The translations under genes and the position numbers were made by a program. This document shows positions 33,479 through 40,592 of a stretch of 64,000 bases of DNA, one piece after another (the first letter of the stretch is position 1; the number at the start of each line of letters is the position of its first letter). The notes beneath the pieces were generated by a model, which did no database searches, was not told the origin of the DNA, and worked only from the letters and a program-made list of their open reading frames with translations. Source of the DNA: Nocardioides terrae (GTDB taxonomy: Bacteria > Actinomycetota > Actinomycetes > Propionibacteriales > Nocardioidaceae); assembly GCF_900112345.1 (NCBI RefSeq), contig NZ_FOLB01000012.1, forward strand, positions 62,001-126,000, written 5' to 3'.

Positions 33479-34885
33479 TCACACCTGGTGGAGCCTGCGC
33501 GCGGCCTCGGCGACCGACCCGCTCAGCGACGGGTAGACGGTGAAGGTGTTCGCGACCTGGTCCACCGTGAGGTTCGCCGCGACGGCCAGCGAGATCGGGT
33601 GGATCAGCTCGCTGGCCCGCGGACCGACGACCACCCCGCCGATGAGGACGCCGGTGCCCGGCCTGGCGATGAGCTTCACGAAGCCGTCGTGGATGCCCTG
33701 CATCTTCGCGCGCGGGTTCCCGCCCAGCTCGAGCTTCACGACGTCGGCCTGGATCTCGCCGCTCTCGACGGCGGCCTGCGACCACCCCACGGTGGCGATC
33801 TCCGGGGACGTGAAGACGTTGGACGCGATCTGCTTGAGGTCCATCGGCTGGACGGCGTCGCCGAGGAAGTGACGCATCGCGATCCGGCCCGCCATCGCCG
33901 CGGTCGAGGCGAGCATGAAGCCGCCGGTGCAGTCGCCGGCGGCGTAGACCCCCGGAGCCGTCGTACGGCTGACCTTGTCGACGCGGACGAAGCCGCCGTC
34001 ATCCAGCTGGGCACCGGCCTCCTCCAGGCCGAGGTCGGCGGTGTTCGGGACCGACCCGAGGGCGAGGATGCAGTGCGACCCGGTGACGGTGCGGCCGTCG
34101 GTCAGCGTCACCGTGACCTCGTCACCGGAGCGGGTCACGGACTGCATGCGGGAGCGGTTGAGGATGTTCATGCCGCGACGGCTGAGCACGTCCTCCAGGA
34201 CCGTGGCGGCGTCGGCGTCCTCGCCGGGCAGCACCCTGTCGCGGGAGCTGACGAGGGTGACCGCGATGCCCAGGGCGAGGTAGGCGCTGGCGAACTCGGC
34301 GCCGGTGACGCCCGAGCCGACGACGATCATGTGGGTGGGTGCCTCGGTGAGGTCGTAGACCTGCTCCCAGGTGAGGATCCGCTCGCCGTCCGGCTGGGCC
34401 GTGGGCAGCACGCGTGGGCGCGCGCCGGTCGCCACGAGCACGGCGTCCGCGTGGATGCTCTCCTCGGTGCCGTCGGGCCGCGTGGCGACGACGTCGCCGC
34501 CGCTCCGGCCCGAGCCGGCGCCCAGTCGACCGAGACCCCTGACGATCCGGATGCCGCGGCGGGTGAGCCGGTCCTCGATGTCGGCGCTCTGCGCGGCGGC
34601 GAGCGCCTTCACGCGGGCGTTGACCTTGCCGAGATCGACCCGGATCGACGTCGCCGCGTCGCCCTCGGAGTCGTGGAAGTTGATGCCGAGCTCGGCCGCG
34701 GACCCCATGTCGGTCATCACCTCGGCGGTGGCGATCAGGGTCTTGCTCGGCACGCAGTCGGTGAGGACAGCACTGCCACCCAGGCCGTCGCGGTCGACGA
34801 CGGTGACGTCGGCACCGAGCTGGTTGGCCACCAGGGCCGCCTCGTAGCCGCCGGGGCCGCCACCGATGATCACCACGCCAGGCAT
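33479..34885 (-). CDS. LpdA-like NAD(P)H:quinone dehydrogenase
   Basis: The 468-residue flavoprotein has the disulfide reductase fold: VVIIGGGPGGYEAALVANQL for FAD, GSGVTGAEFASAYLALGI for NAD(P)H and AAGDCTGGFMLASTA. The usual CxxxxC redox pair is absent: the site reads GGSAVLTDCVPSK with one Cys, as in M. tuberculosis LpdA (Rv3303c), which reduces quinones rather than lipoamide. It therefore belongs to that actinobacterial group. ATG 34885 begins MPGVVII, the expected N-terminus; the longer frame to 35008 is not needed. It is probably soluble or membrane-peripheral. It lies upstream of the SpoIID gene on the same strand. Confidence 0.9.
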   Translation of the reverse strand: MPGVVIIGGGPGGYEAALVANQLGADVTVVDRDGLGGSAVLTDCVPSKTLIATAEVMTDMGSAAELGINFHDSEGDAATSIRVDLGKVNARVKALAAAQSADIEDRLTRRGIRIVRGLGRLGAGSGRSGGDVVATRPDGTEESIHADAVLVATGARPRVLPTAQPDGERILTWEQVYDLTEAPTHMIVVGSGVTGAEFASAYLALGIAVTLVSSRDRVLPGEDADAATVLEDVLSRRGMNILNRSRMQSVTRSGDEVTVTLTDGRTVTGSHCILALGSVPNTADLGLEEAGAQLDDGGFVRVDKVSRTTAPGVYAAGDCTGGFMLASTAAMAGRIAMRHFLGDAVQPMDLKQIASNVFTSPEIATVGWSQAAVESGEIQADVVKLELGGNPRAKMQGIHDGFVKLIARPGTGVLIGGVVVGPRASELIHPISLAVAANLTVDQVANTFTVYPSLSGSVAEAARRLHQV

Positions 34886-35015
34886 GGGGCCATTCTTGCA
34901 GCGAGCGCCGATGGGCCGCGCATCGGTGCTCCGCGAGCGCGGATCAATGCCCGGCGCTCGCGGCGTACGATCCTGATCCCCCACCGCTCCGTCGTCGCCA
35001 GGTCGCACCGCTAGG

Positions 35016-35939
35016 TCACGACGAAGCGCTGCCGGCGGTGAGGTCGTCGAAGAAGCCGCCGAGACCGTCGGACTGCGAGATCCCGACCGCCAGCGACGCG
35101 ATCAGCACGATCCCGAACAGGCCGAGCGCGACGGGGAGGTAGCGCTCGCGCTCCATGATGGAGACGTACTTCGCCAGGTCACGGCGGGGGGTGGTGCGCC
35201 GCACCGCGTGCGGCACCGTGCCCATCACCATCGCATCGACGCTGTTGGGTGCGTCGAACACCGTCTCCCACACCGCGCACCGCTTCCCGCTGAGCCGGTC
35301 GACGTACGACGGCCCGAAGTCGTGCAGACCGGTGCGCGCGTCGCCCGCGATCACCAAGGTGTTCACGGTGTTGCTGAGCACCACCTTGCGGAAGGCGCCG
35401 ACCACTGTCACCCCGTTGGGGTGGATCTCGACACGTGAGCGCCGGAACAGGCAGAGCAGGTAGACGCCCATGACCAGGGCGAGCAGTGCCCCGATCGCGA
35501 GCGCCAGACCGACCCCGGCTGCGAGGAACCCGTCGACCCACAGCGAGAAGATCGCATAGGCCAGGATCGGAGCCGCCAGCGTGACGGCCAGCGGCGCCAT
35601 CCCCTTGGCGTAGACCGCATATCTCGTCGAGTCCGGCCGGTACACGCGCAGCACGCGGTCGGTCCGCACCGGCTCAGCAGGGACTGTCGGCGGCAGCGGC
35701 TCGGCCGGCTCCCGCCGCCACTCGCGACTGGACTCGTAGAAGGCCCGGGGTCCGCCGCTGAAGAGGACGAGCCCGGCCCAGATCAGCGTCGTCATGAGCA
35801 ACGCGAGGAACAGGACCCCGAAGAGCGGGTCGAGGCGCGCCCGCCCGACGATCGCCTCGTCGTGTCCGCGCGAGGCGGCCCACCACCCGACCTGGCTGGC
35901 GACGGTCAGGGCAGCGAAGAACGATCCGGTGAAGCGCAT
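35016..35939 (-). CDS. four-helix membrane protein, last gene of the type VII-like locus
   Basis: The 307-residue protein has an N-terminal pair of hydrophobic segments (FFAALTVASQVGWW and VLFLALLMTTLIWAGLVLF), a long hydrophobic region near residues 118-165 that can hold two helices, a soluble domain with FRRSRVEIHPNGVTVVGAFR of PH-like beta character, and a last helix (ALGLFGIVLIASLAVGI). I do not recognise a family. It follows the degenerate FtsK-like gene by 12 bases and is the distal end of the secretion-linked operon; it could be a membrane component or an immunity-type protein, but nothing in the sequence decides. Confidence 0.75.
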   Translation of the reverse strand: MRFTGSFFAALTVASQVGWWAASRGHDEAIVGRARLDPLFGVLFLALLMTTLIWAGLVLFSGGPRAFYESSREWRREPAEPLPPTVPAEPVRTDRVLRVYRPDSTRYAVYAKGMAPLAVTLAAPILAYAIFSLWVDGFLAAGVGLALAIGALLALVMGVYLLCLFRRSRVEIHPNGVTVVGAFRKVVLSNTVNTLVIAGDARTGLHDFGPSYVDRLSGKRCAVWETVFDAPNSVDAMVMGTVPHAVRRTTPRRDLAKYVSIMERERYLPVALGLFGIVLIASLAVGISQSDGLGGFFDDLTAGSASS

Positions 35940-35951
35940 CGTCGGCGGACG

Positions 35952-36620
35952 TCAGTTTCCGAGGTGGGACTCGTCGGGGAACCGCTTGCGCAACACCTCG
36001 CTGAGCTCGGCCACCTCGTATCCGGAGAACTCGAACTCGGCCATCGCGCCCCCGAGAGGATGCCACTCGCGGGGCTGCTGGAACTTCCCGCGCAGGACGA
36101 TCGACCCGGCACCGCCGCCGATCGAGTCCGTCAGGAGCGACGGCTCCGCCGCGTCGACGACGAGGTGGACACCGACCTGCGGCCCGCGGGCGACGACCTC
36201 CGCCAGGAGGGCTCGGCTCTCACTGAGCTCGTCGTCCTCCCACCCCTCGTCGTGGACGATCACGGCCAACGGCTTGGCCTCACCCGACAGGCGCTTCCAC
36301 CAGCCGCCTCCGGAGGCGGCCTTCTCACGCTTGCCGACGACGCCATGGAGCTTCTCGATCGCACGCTCACTGGCATGCGCCCCCCTGGCAGCACGCTGGA
36401 AGTGACGGGCCACGAGTGACATGTCGCTCCCGTTCTTCGGCGCGACCGTCCACGCCGCACCGTCGGCCATCAGGAACTGGAAGACGATGGCCTGGAGCAG
36501 CCCGTCGCGCACGTCGTCAGGCCGGCCGAGCACAGTCAGGTGCCGCTGCACCGACAGGTCGGCCACCATCCGATCGGAGGACTTGTCGAGCGGGTTCCCG
36601 ATGGCGATCTGCAGAGTCAC
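35952..36620 (-). CDS. degenerate FtsK/SpoIIIE-like protein without Walker A
   Basis: The 222-residue protein follows the course of one FtsK/EssC ATPase domain: VQRHLTVLGRPDDVRDGLLQ at the place of the nucleotide loop, LAVIVHDEGWEDD at the Walker B position, and LLAEVVARGPQVGVHLVVDA as in the sensor strand of EssC domains. The Walker A GxxGxGKS is replaced by GRPDDVRD (about residues 32-39), so ATP binding is unlikely. It may be a regulatory or structural partner of the large ATPase encoded upstream. The GTG start at 36620 is preferred because the longer frame to 36671 overlaps the previous gene. Its neighbours are 13 and 12 bases away. Confidence 0.65.
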   Translation of the reverse strand: MTLQIAIGNPLDKSSDRMVADLSVQRHLTVLGRPDDVRDGLLQAIVFQFLMADGAAWTVAPKNGSDMSLVARHFQRAARGAHASERAIEKLHGVVGKREKAASGGGWWKRLSGEAKPLAVIVHDEGWEDDELSESRALLAEVVARGPQVGVHLVVDAAEPSLLTDSIGGGAGSIVLRGKFQQPREWHPLGGAMAEFEFSGYEVAELSEVLRKRFPDESHLGN

Positions 36621-36633
36621 GGACCGAAGTCTT

Positions 36634-37272
36634 TCAGGTCGTTGCGTGGGCGGCGGTCCCGGAGGCAGCATCCTCCCAGGACACCGTCCGGACGATCGCG
36701 TCCAACATCTCGCTCATGGGCTGGAGCTCCTCCTCCCAGATGAGCGGGGTCGAGAAGGCCATCAGGAACTGCTCCTCCGAGCCCGCCTTCATCAGCCAGT
36801 AGTCGACCCGCAGGTCCTCGATCTGCTCACCGGTCTCGGACGTGACGTAGCGCAAGCGCACGTCGCGAATCACCGCGGCACCGTCGTCGTGCCAGTTGGT
36901 CACCACCGACGTCGGCGACATGTTCGAGAGGGTGCTGGCGAACGAGTCGGCGGCTGCGGCGAGCCCGGACTCGAAGGACAGCCGGGCGGGTAGCTGAGGC
37001 CGGTAGGTCGTCAGTGTGATCGGGATGGGGACACCTGGAGCGAGCTCGAGCGCGAAGTACATCTCCACCCCGCCGCCCTCGACGGCCTCCGATGCCGCTC
37101 GCGCGAGATGTGCGCGCAGGTCTGCACGTGTCTGGGCGCGCGCGTCGTCCCTGCCCATGGAGCGCTGCACGAACGCCCTGATCGAGGACGTCGTCACGTC
37201 GGCGCCCTCGCGCAGAGGGATCCGCCACCACTCACCCGGCAGCGCGAACGCGAGACCGTCGGGATCAGCCAT
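36634..37272 (-). CDS. conserved protein of the type VII-like locus, unknown
   Basis: A 212-residue soluble protein with no signal peptide or membrane helix. It begins DPDGLAFALPGEWWRIPL and ends LIWEEELQPMSEMLDAIVRTVSW, a mixed alpha/beta pattern recalling small proteins found beside WXG100 genes, perhaps a chaperone-like role, but this is only context. It overlaps the upstream gene by 8 bases, so it is translated with it. No known domain is recognised. Confidence 0.75.
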   Translation of the reverse strand: MADPDGLAFALPGEWWRIPLREGADVTTSSIRAFVQRSMGRDDARAQTRADLRAHLARAASEAVEGGGVEMYFALELAPGVPIPITLTTYRPQLPARLSFESGLAAAADSFASTLSNMSPTSVVTNWHDDGAAVIRDVRLRYVTSETGEQIEDLRVDYWLMKAGSEEQFLMAFSTPLIWEEELQPMSEMLDAIVRTVSWEDAASGTAAHATT

Positions 37273-37834
37273 GAGCAGCCTCCGTGATCTCGAAGTCGGT
37301 CGACGCCTCTTTGAGCAGCTCCGTCAGGTCGCCGAAGGTCACCAGGCTGCGTGCGCTCACGCTGATCGCCCCAGTCACGCCGAGGCGCGGAAAGGTCTTG
37401 AGGATCTTGCCGGTCTCGACGTAGTGCTCACCGCCGTCGTCGTCGGTGACCAGCTCGACCATCCGCAGCACAGCAGCCGGCGCGCGTCGGGACGGGACGA
37501 GGGTCGCCTCCCCCGCACGAGGGCCCAGCTCAGCGAGCTGATCGGTCCACGAACGGACCATCTCGGCCACGTCCAGCGCAGGCCCGACCTCGAGATCGCC
37601 CGTGGCGACGATGCGTGGCGGCTGGTCGGGATGCTCGGCGATGACGACGAGCCACGACTGAGGATCGGCGTCTCGCTCGAGACAGCGCGTGACAGCACCG
37701 GCGAGATCGGCGGCGAACAGCTCGTTCCCCGGAGCAATCTCCTCGGCTGTCCGTGCGCACCACTCCGCACTGACGTCACTGGTGTCGAAGGCCAGGAAGC
37801 CGCGCGGCGCTGACCACTCGAGCTGCTTCTGCAT
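37265..37834 (-). CDS. conserved protein of the type VII-like locus, unknown
   Basis: A 189-residue acidic, soluble protein without membrane segments. It has LEWSAPRGFLAFDTSD at the start and LVTFGDLTELLKEASTDFEI at the end. The ATG overlaps the stop of the putative T7SS substrate gene by one base (TGATG), the tightest coupling in this part, so it may act with that substrate as chaperone, adaptor or immunity protein. I recognise no family; the role is inference from position. Confidence 0.75.
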   Translation of the reverse strand: MQKQLEWSAPRGFLAFDTSDVSAEWCARTAEEIAPGNELFAADLAGAVTRCLERDADPQSWLVVIAEHPDQPPRIVATGDLEVGPALDVAEMVRSWTDQLAELGPRAGEATLVPSRRAPAAVLRMVELVTDDDGGEHYVETGKILKTFPRLGVTGAISVSARSLVTFGDLTELLKEASTDFEITEAAHG

Positions 37835-39141
37835 CAGCGCTGTCCGAACTGGCTGATCTGCACGTCGTCGAGTCCGCCGATGTTGGGCAGGTTGAGGTAG
37901 GTGCCGTCGCTGCTCACGCCGATGTCCACCTTGGGCCCGAACTGCACGTTCGCGCCCGGCTTGCCGTCGCCCAGGCTCTTGGCCCAGTTGTCGAGGGGCT
38001 TGTTGACGGCCAGATCGGTCACCTTCGAGTTGATCTTGTCCCGCAGCTGCTTCTCGGCCGCGCTGGCGATCATCTGGCGCTTGAGGCCGAGCAGCTCGTG
38101 CCGCTGCTGGAACTCCTTCCCCATGTTCTCGAAGTTCCGGAGCTTCTTGCCGTCGTCGAGCAACGACTTCAGGTTCCTGTAGTTGGTCCCGACCTGCAGG
38201 TCGCCCTTGATCTTGCCGAGGTTCTTGCCCGCCGCCGGTAGCGCCGACCGGAGCTTCCCGGCGACGGCCGGGAGCAGCTTCGTACCGCGCAGACCGCCGA
38301 AGAGACCCTTGCCGAGCTTGGACAGACCACCGGTGCACAGGAAGAGGACGCTGAGGCCCACGGCCCACAGGGTCGTCTCGCCGCGGGCGAGCTGGACGAG
38401 CTGGATGCCGAGCGACACGAGCGAGGCGACCCTGCTGATCGCGAACGCCACGGCGGCCAGCGGGGCGAACGGGGTGAACAGCAGGATCACGCCGACGATC
38501 GTCGAGATGATGGCGACGACGTCGGCGATCGTCTTCAGGGTCGCCAGGAGGTTCTTCCAGTCCAGGTGGTCCCAGAACTGCAGGTGCTGCCACCAGTGGT
38601 CGTTGAGGTCGCTGGCGTCATTGGCGTCGTGGATCGCGTTGGTCGCCGTGTTGGCCGCCTTGTCCCGCTGGTCCACGGCGGCGTGGTAGGCAGCGCTCGC
38701 GGCGTCCGCCTGGTCCTGGAGGTGCTTCACGGCCTTCACGGCCTGGTCGTGGTCGGTGACGTCCTGCGGTGTGGTGGTGAGATCGAAAGGGTTCAGCCGA
38801 GTGTCGTTCTCGTGCTGCACGGCGCTCGAGAGTGCGCCCGTGGCCGCATCGTGGTGGGAGATCGCCGCGGCGGCCGCGGCCTGGGCGTCGGCGAGCTCGT
38901 CGGCGTACGTCGTCAGCGCGCTGCCGGCGCCGTCGTACCGCGTCTGGGCCTTGCGGACCATGTCGGCCAGGTCGTCGACCTTCTCGCTGACGCCCTTGAC
39001 CGCTCCGCTGACGTAGCCGGAGTAGTTCTTCACGTTGTCGAGCTGCTTCGCCGCATCGCCCATGGCCTGAGCGGCCTCGGTGAGCTTCTGCGCGCGGCTG
39101 CGGATCGTCGGCGGGTCGCCCTCGAGCTGCTTCCACGACAT
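37834..39141 (-). CDS. putative type VII-secreted protein with N-terminal T7SS-signal-like helices
   Basis: The 435-residue protein begins LEGDPPTIRSRAQKLTEAA, close to the T7SS-signal domain of actinobacterial substrates (G-D-P, then heptad-like Ala/Leu helices), and forms long helices to about residue 175. A hydrophobic stretch near residues 195-275 (VVAIISTIVGVILLF, then LWAVGLSVLFLCTG) can span the membrane. The last 150 residues are a Lys-rich, glycine-containing region of unknown fold. It is probably exported by the EssC-type ATPase, with the C-terminus as a possible effector domain. The ATG follows the double WXG gene by 16 bases. Confidence 0.75.
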   Translation of the reverse strand: MSWKQLEGDPPTIRSRAQKLTEAAQAMGDAAKQLDNVKNYSGYVSGAVKGVSEKVDDLADMVRKAQTRYDGAGSALTTYADELADAQAAAAAAISHHDAATGALSSAVQHENDTRLNPFDLTTTPQDVTDHDQAVKAVKHLQDQADAASAAYHAAVDQRDKAANTATNAIHDANDASDLNDHWWQHLQFWDHLDWKNLLATLKTIADVVAIISTIVGVILLFTPFAPLAAVAFAISRVASLVSLGIQLVQLARGETTLWAVGLSVLFLCTGGLSKLGKGLFGGLRGTKLLPAVAGKLRSALPAAGKNLGKIKGDLQVGTNYRNLKSLLDDGKKLRNFENMGKEFQQRHELLGLKRQMIASAAEKQLRDKINSKVTDLAVNKPLDNWAKSLGDGKPGANVQFGPKVDIGVSSDGTYLNLPNIGGLDDVQISQFGQR

Positions 39142-39157
39142 GGTCGCTGTCTCCTTC

Positions 39158-39745
39158 TCAGCCCTGCAGGCTCTTGTTGAGGTCCGTGTCGACGTCCGTG
39201 AACGTCTTGGCGATCGTGCTGATCGCGTCGTAGATGTCGTCGACGTTCTCGGTGATCTGCTTGCGGCGGTGGTCCCACCCGTCGGCGAAGTCCTGCACCG
39301 CGTCGGCCAGGTGGTGGTGACCGAGCACGCCGGCGTCGAGCGAGTCCGCGGCCTTGCCGACACCGTCGAAGGCCGAGTGCGTCGCCTTGAGGTTGCTCTT
39401 CAGCGACAGGATCTCGCCCATGTCGACCTTGAGCGTGCTGGTCGCTCCGCCGCCGCCGAGCTTCTCGGCCATGCTCTGGTCCGCCTGCTTGTAGGCGTCA
39501 GCGGCACCGCGGAGGAAGTCGGCGAAGTTGGTGATCGCCGCGATCGACTTGCCCATGTCGAGGACGATGTCGATGACGAGGGCGTCGAACGCGGGCGAGG
39601 CCTTCACGGTCTTGAAGTCGGCGGCCACGAGCCCGTCGACGATCGTCTTGATCCGGGCGAGCAGGACCGACATGGCCTGTTCCTTGGCGTCGAGCACGCC
39701 GGCGACCTGCTTCATCGACGCGTAGTCGAGCGAGACGGTGGTCAT
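39158..39745 (-). CDS. tandem ESAT-6/WXG100-like protein
   Basis: The 195-residue protein is two helical-hairpin units in one chain. The first half (1-100) aligns by eye with the two single-unit proteins encoded upstream and ends DAYKQADQSMAE, containing the Y-x-x-x-D type VII export motif. The second half (105-195) has a central DGWDHRRK turn in place of W-x-G and a closing amphipathic helix. WXG100 proteins normally work as dimers; a fused pair would be an in-built heterodimer. GAAAGGA upstream supports the ATG. Confidence 0.82.
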   Translation of the reverse strand: MTTVSLDYASMKQVAGVLDAKEQAMSVLLARIKTIVDGLVAADFKTVKASPAFDALVIDIVLDMGKSIAAITNFADFLRGAADAYKQADQSMAEKLGGGGATSTLKVDMGEILSLKSNLKATHSAFDGVGKAADSLDAGVLGHHHLADAVQDFADGWDHRRKQITENVDDIYDAISTIAKTFTDVDTDLNKSLQG

Positions 39746-39774
39746 GAGCGGGAAGTCCTTTCGGTACGCGGTCG

Positions 39775-40068
39775 TCAGCCGCTGATGCCCTTGGCGAGGG
39801 CAGCGTCGGCCTGGCCGAACGTGTCGACCGTCGCGGTGAGGATCTGTGCCACGCCGTGGAGCCCGTTCAGCGCCTTGGTCGTCGAGGTGACGAACTCCGT
39901 CACGGTGTGCTCGTAGGTGTTGCTGGCGACCTGCGTGTGGAAGTCGGAGCCGAGGCCGTCGACCGCGGTCTGCACCTCGCCCAGAAGCGTGAGGAGGTCG
40001 TCCTTGACGGTCATGATGTCCGCGGCGGCAGCGTCGAGGCTGCTGTAGGTCAAGAAGGCGTCAGCCAT
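39775..40068 (-). CDS. ESAT-6/WXG100-like small secreted protein
   Basis: A 97-residue, wholly helical protein with a short central turn (LGSDFHTQVAS) where W-x-G would lie, and the typical end TFGQADAALAKG. The size and hairpin pattern fit WXG100 proteins, which are exported as folded dimers through the type VII ATPase; no Y-x-x-x-D motif is present, so export may need a partner such as the fused protein downstream. AAAGGA 8 bases before the ATG is a good ribosome-binding site. Confidence 0.82.
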   Translation of the reverse strand: MADAFLTYSSLDAAAADIMTVKDDLLTLLGEVQTAVDGLGSDFHTQVASNTYEHTVTEFVTSTTKALNGLHGVAQILTATVDTFGQADAALAKGISG

Positions 40069-40160
40069 GTCGGCGGTCCTTTCCTCTCGTGGAGGGGCGG
40101 CTCAGGGGAAGGGACGGCCCGGGCCGGCTCGGCCCGGGCCATCACACGTCTGGCGTGCGG

Positions 40161-40457
40161 TCAGCCCTGCATCTGCGCGGCCAGGCTGGAGTCCGCGTCG
40201 GAGAGGGTCTGGGCGGCGGTGCGCAGGAAGCCGGAGAAGCCGGTCAGCGCCTCGATCGCCTGGTGGGTCGAGGTGACGTAGGTGCCGAACTGTGAGTCGT
40301 AGGCACCCGACGCCTGGTCGGTGACGAAGCCCGCCGAGACCAGACCCTGCACCACCGACTGCAGGTGGGCGAGCGTCTGGGCGAGGGTCTCCTTGCCCTG
40401 GTCGATCTGACCGGCGACGCTGTGCAGCTCGTCGTAGGTGACGTTGACATTGGCCAT
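40161..40457 (-). CDS. ESAT-6/WXG100-like small secreted protein
   Basis: A 98-residue helical-hairpin protein and the first gene behind its own promoter. The centre reads SAGFVTDQASGAYDSQFGT and the end LRTAAQTLSDADSSLA, close to the neighbouring 97-residue protein, so the two likely arose by duplication and may pair. It lacks both W-x-G and Y-x-x-x-D. ATG 40457 has GAAAGGGA upstream; an extension to 40511 is not supported. Role: secreted type VII partner (inference from family and the adjacent EssC-type gene). Confidence 0.82.
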   Translation of the reverse strand: MANVNVTYDELHSVAGQIDQGKETLAQTLAHLQSVVQGLVSAGFVTDQASGAYDSQFGTYVTSTHQAIEALTGFSGFLRTAAQTLSDADSSLAAQMQG

Positions 40458-40523
40458 GATGGTTCCCTTTCTCGGATCCCCCACGGGGATTTCATGGATG
40501 GTGAAGGTCAAGCCTGCAGGAAG

Positions 40524-40552
40524 AACCTAGAGGGGGCTCCCTTTACTGTCGA
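40524..40552 (-). promoter_or_regulatory. promoter of the WXG100 gene cluster
   Basis: On the minus strand TCGACA (40547-40552) and TAGGTT (40524-40529) are 17 bases apart, a near-consensus promoter. Transcription would start near 40517 with a 60-base leader, so the small secreted proteins can be expressed separately from the 22-kb upstream operon. Confidence 0.6.
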
Positions 40553-40592
40553 TGGGGACAACTCCCCACCCTTTGCCGCGTTACGCGGACGC

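Noticed and set aside
33479..34885. A second dihydrolipoamide dehydrogenase
   Set aside because: The CxxxxC redox pair is missing (one Cys in GGSAVLTDCVPSK), as in quinone-reducing LpdA proteins.
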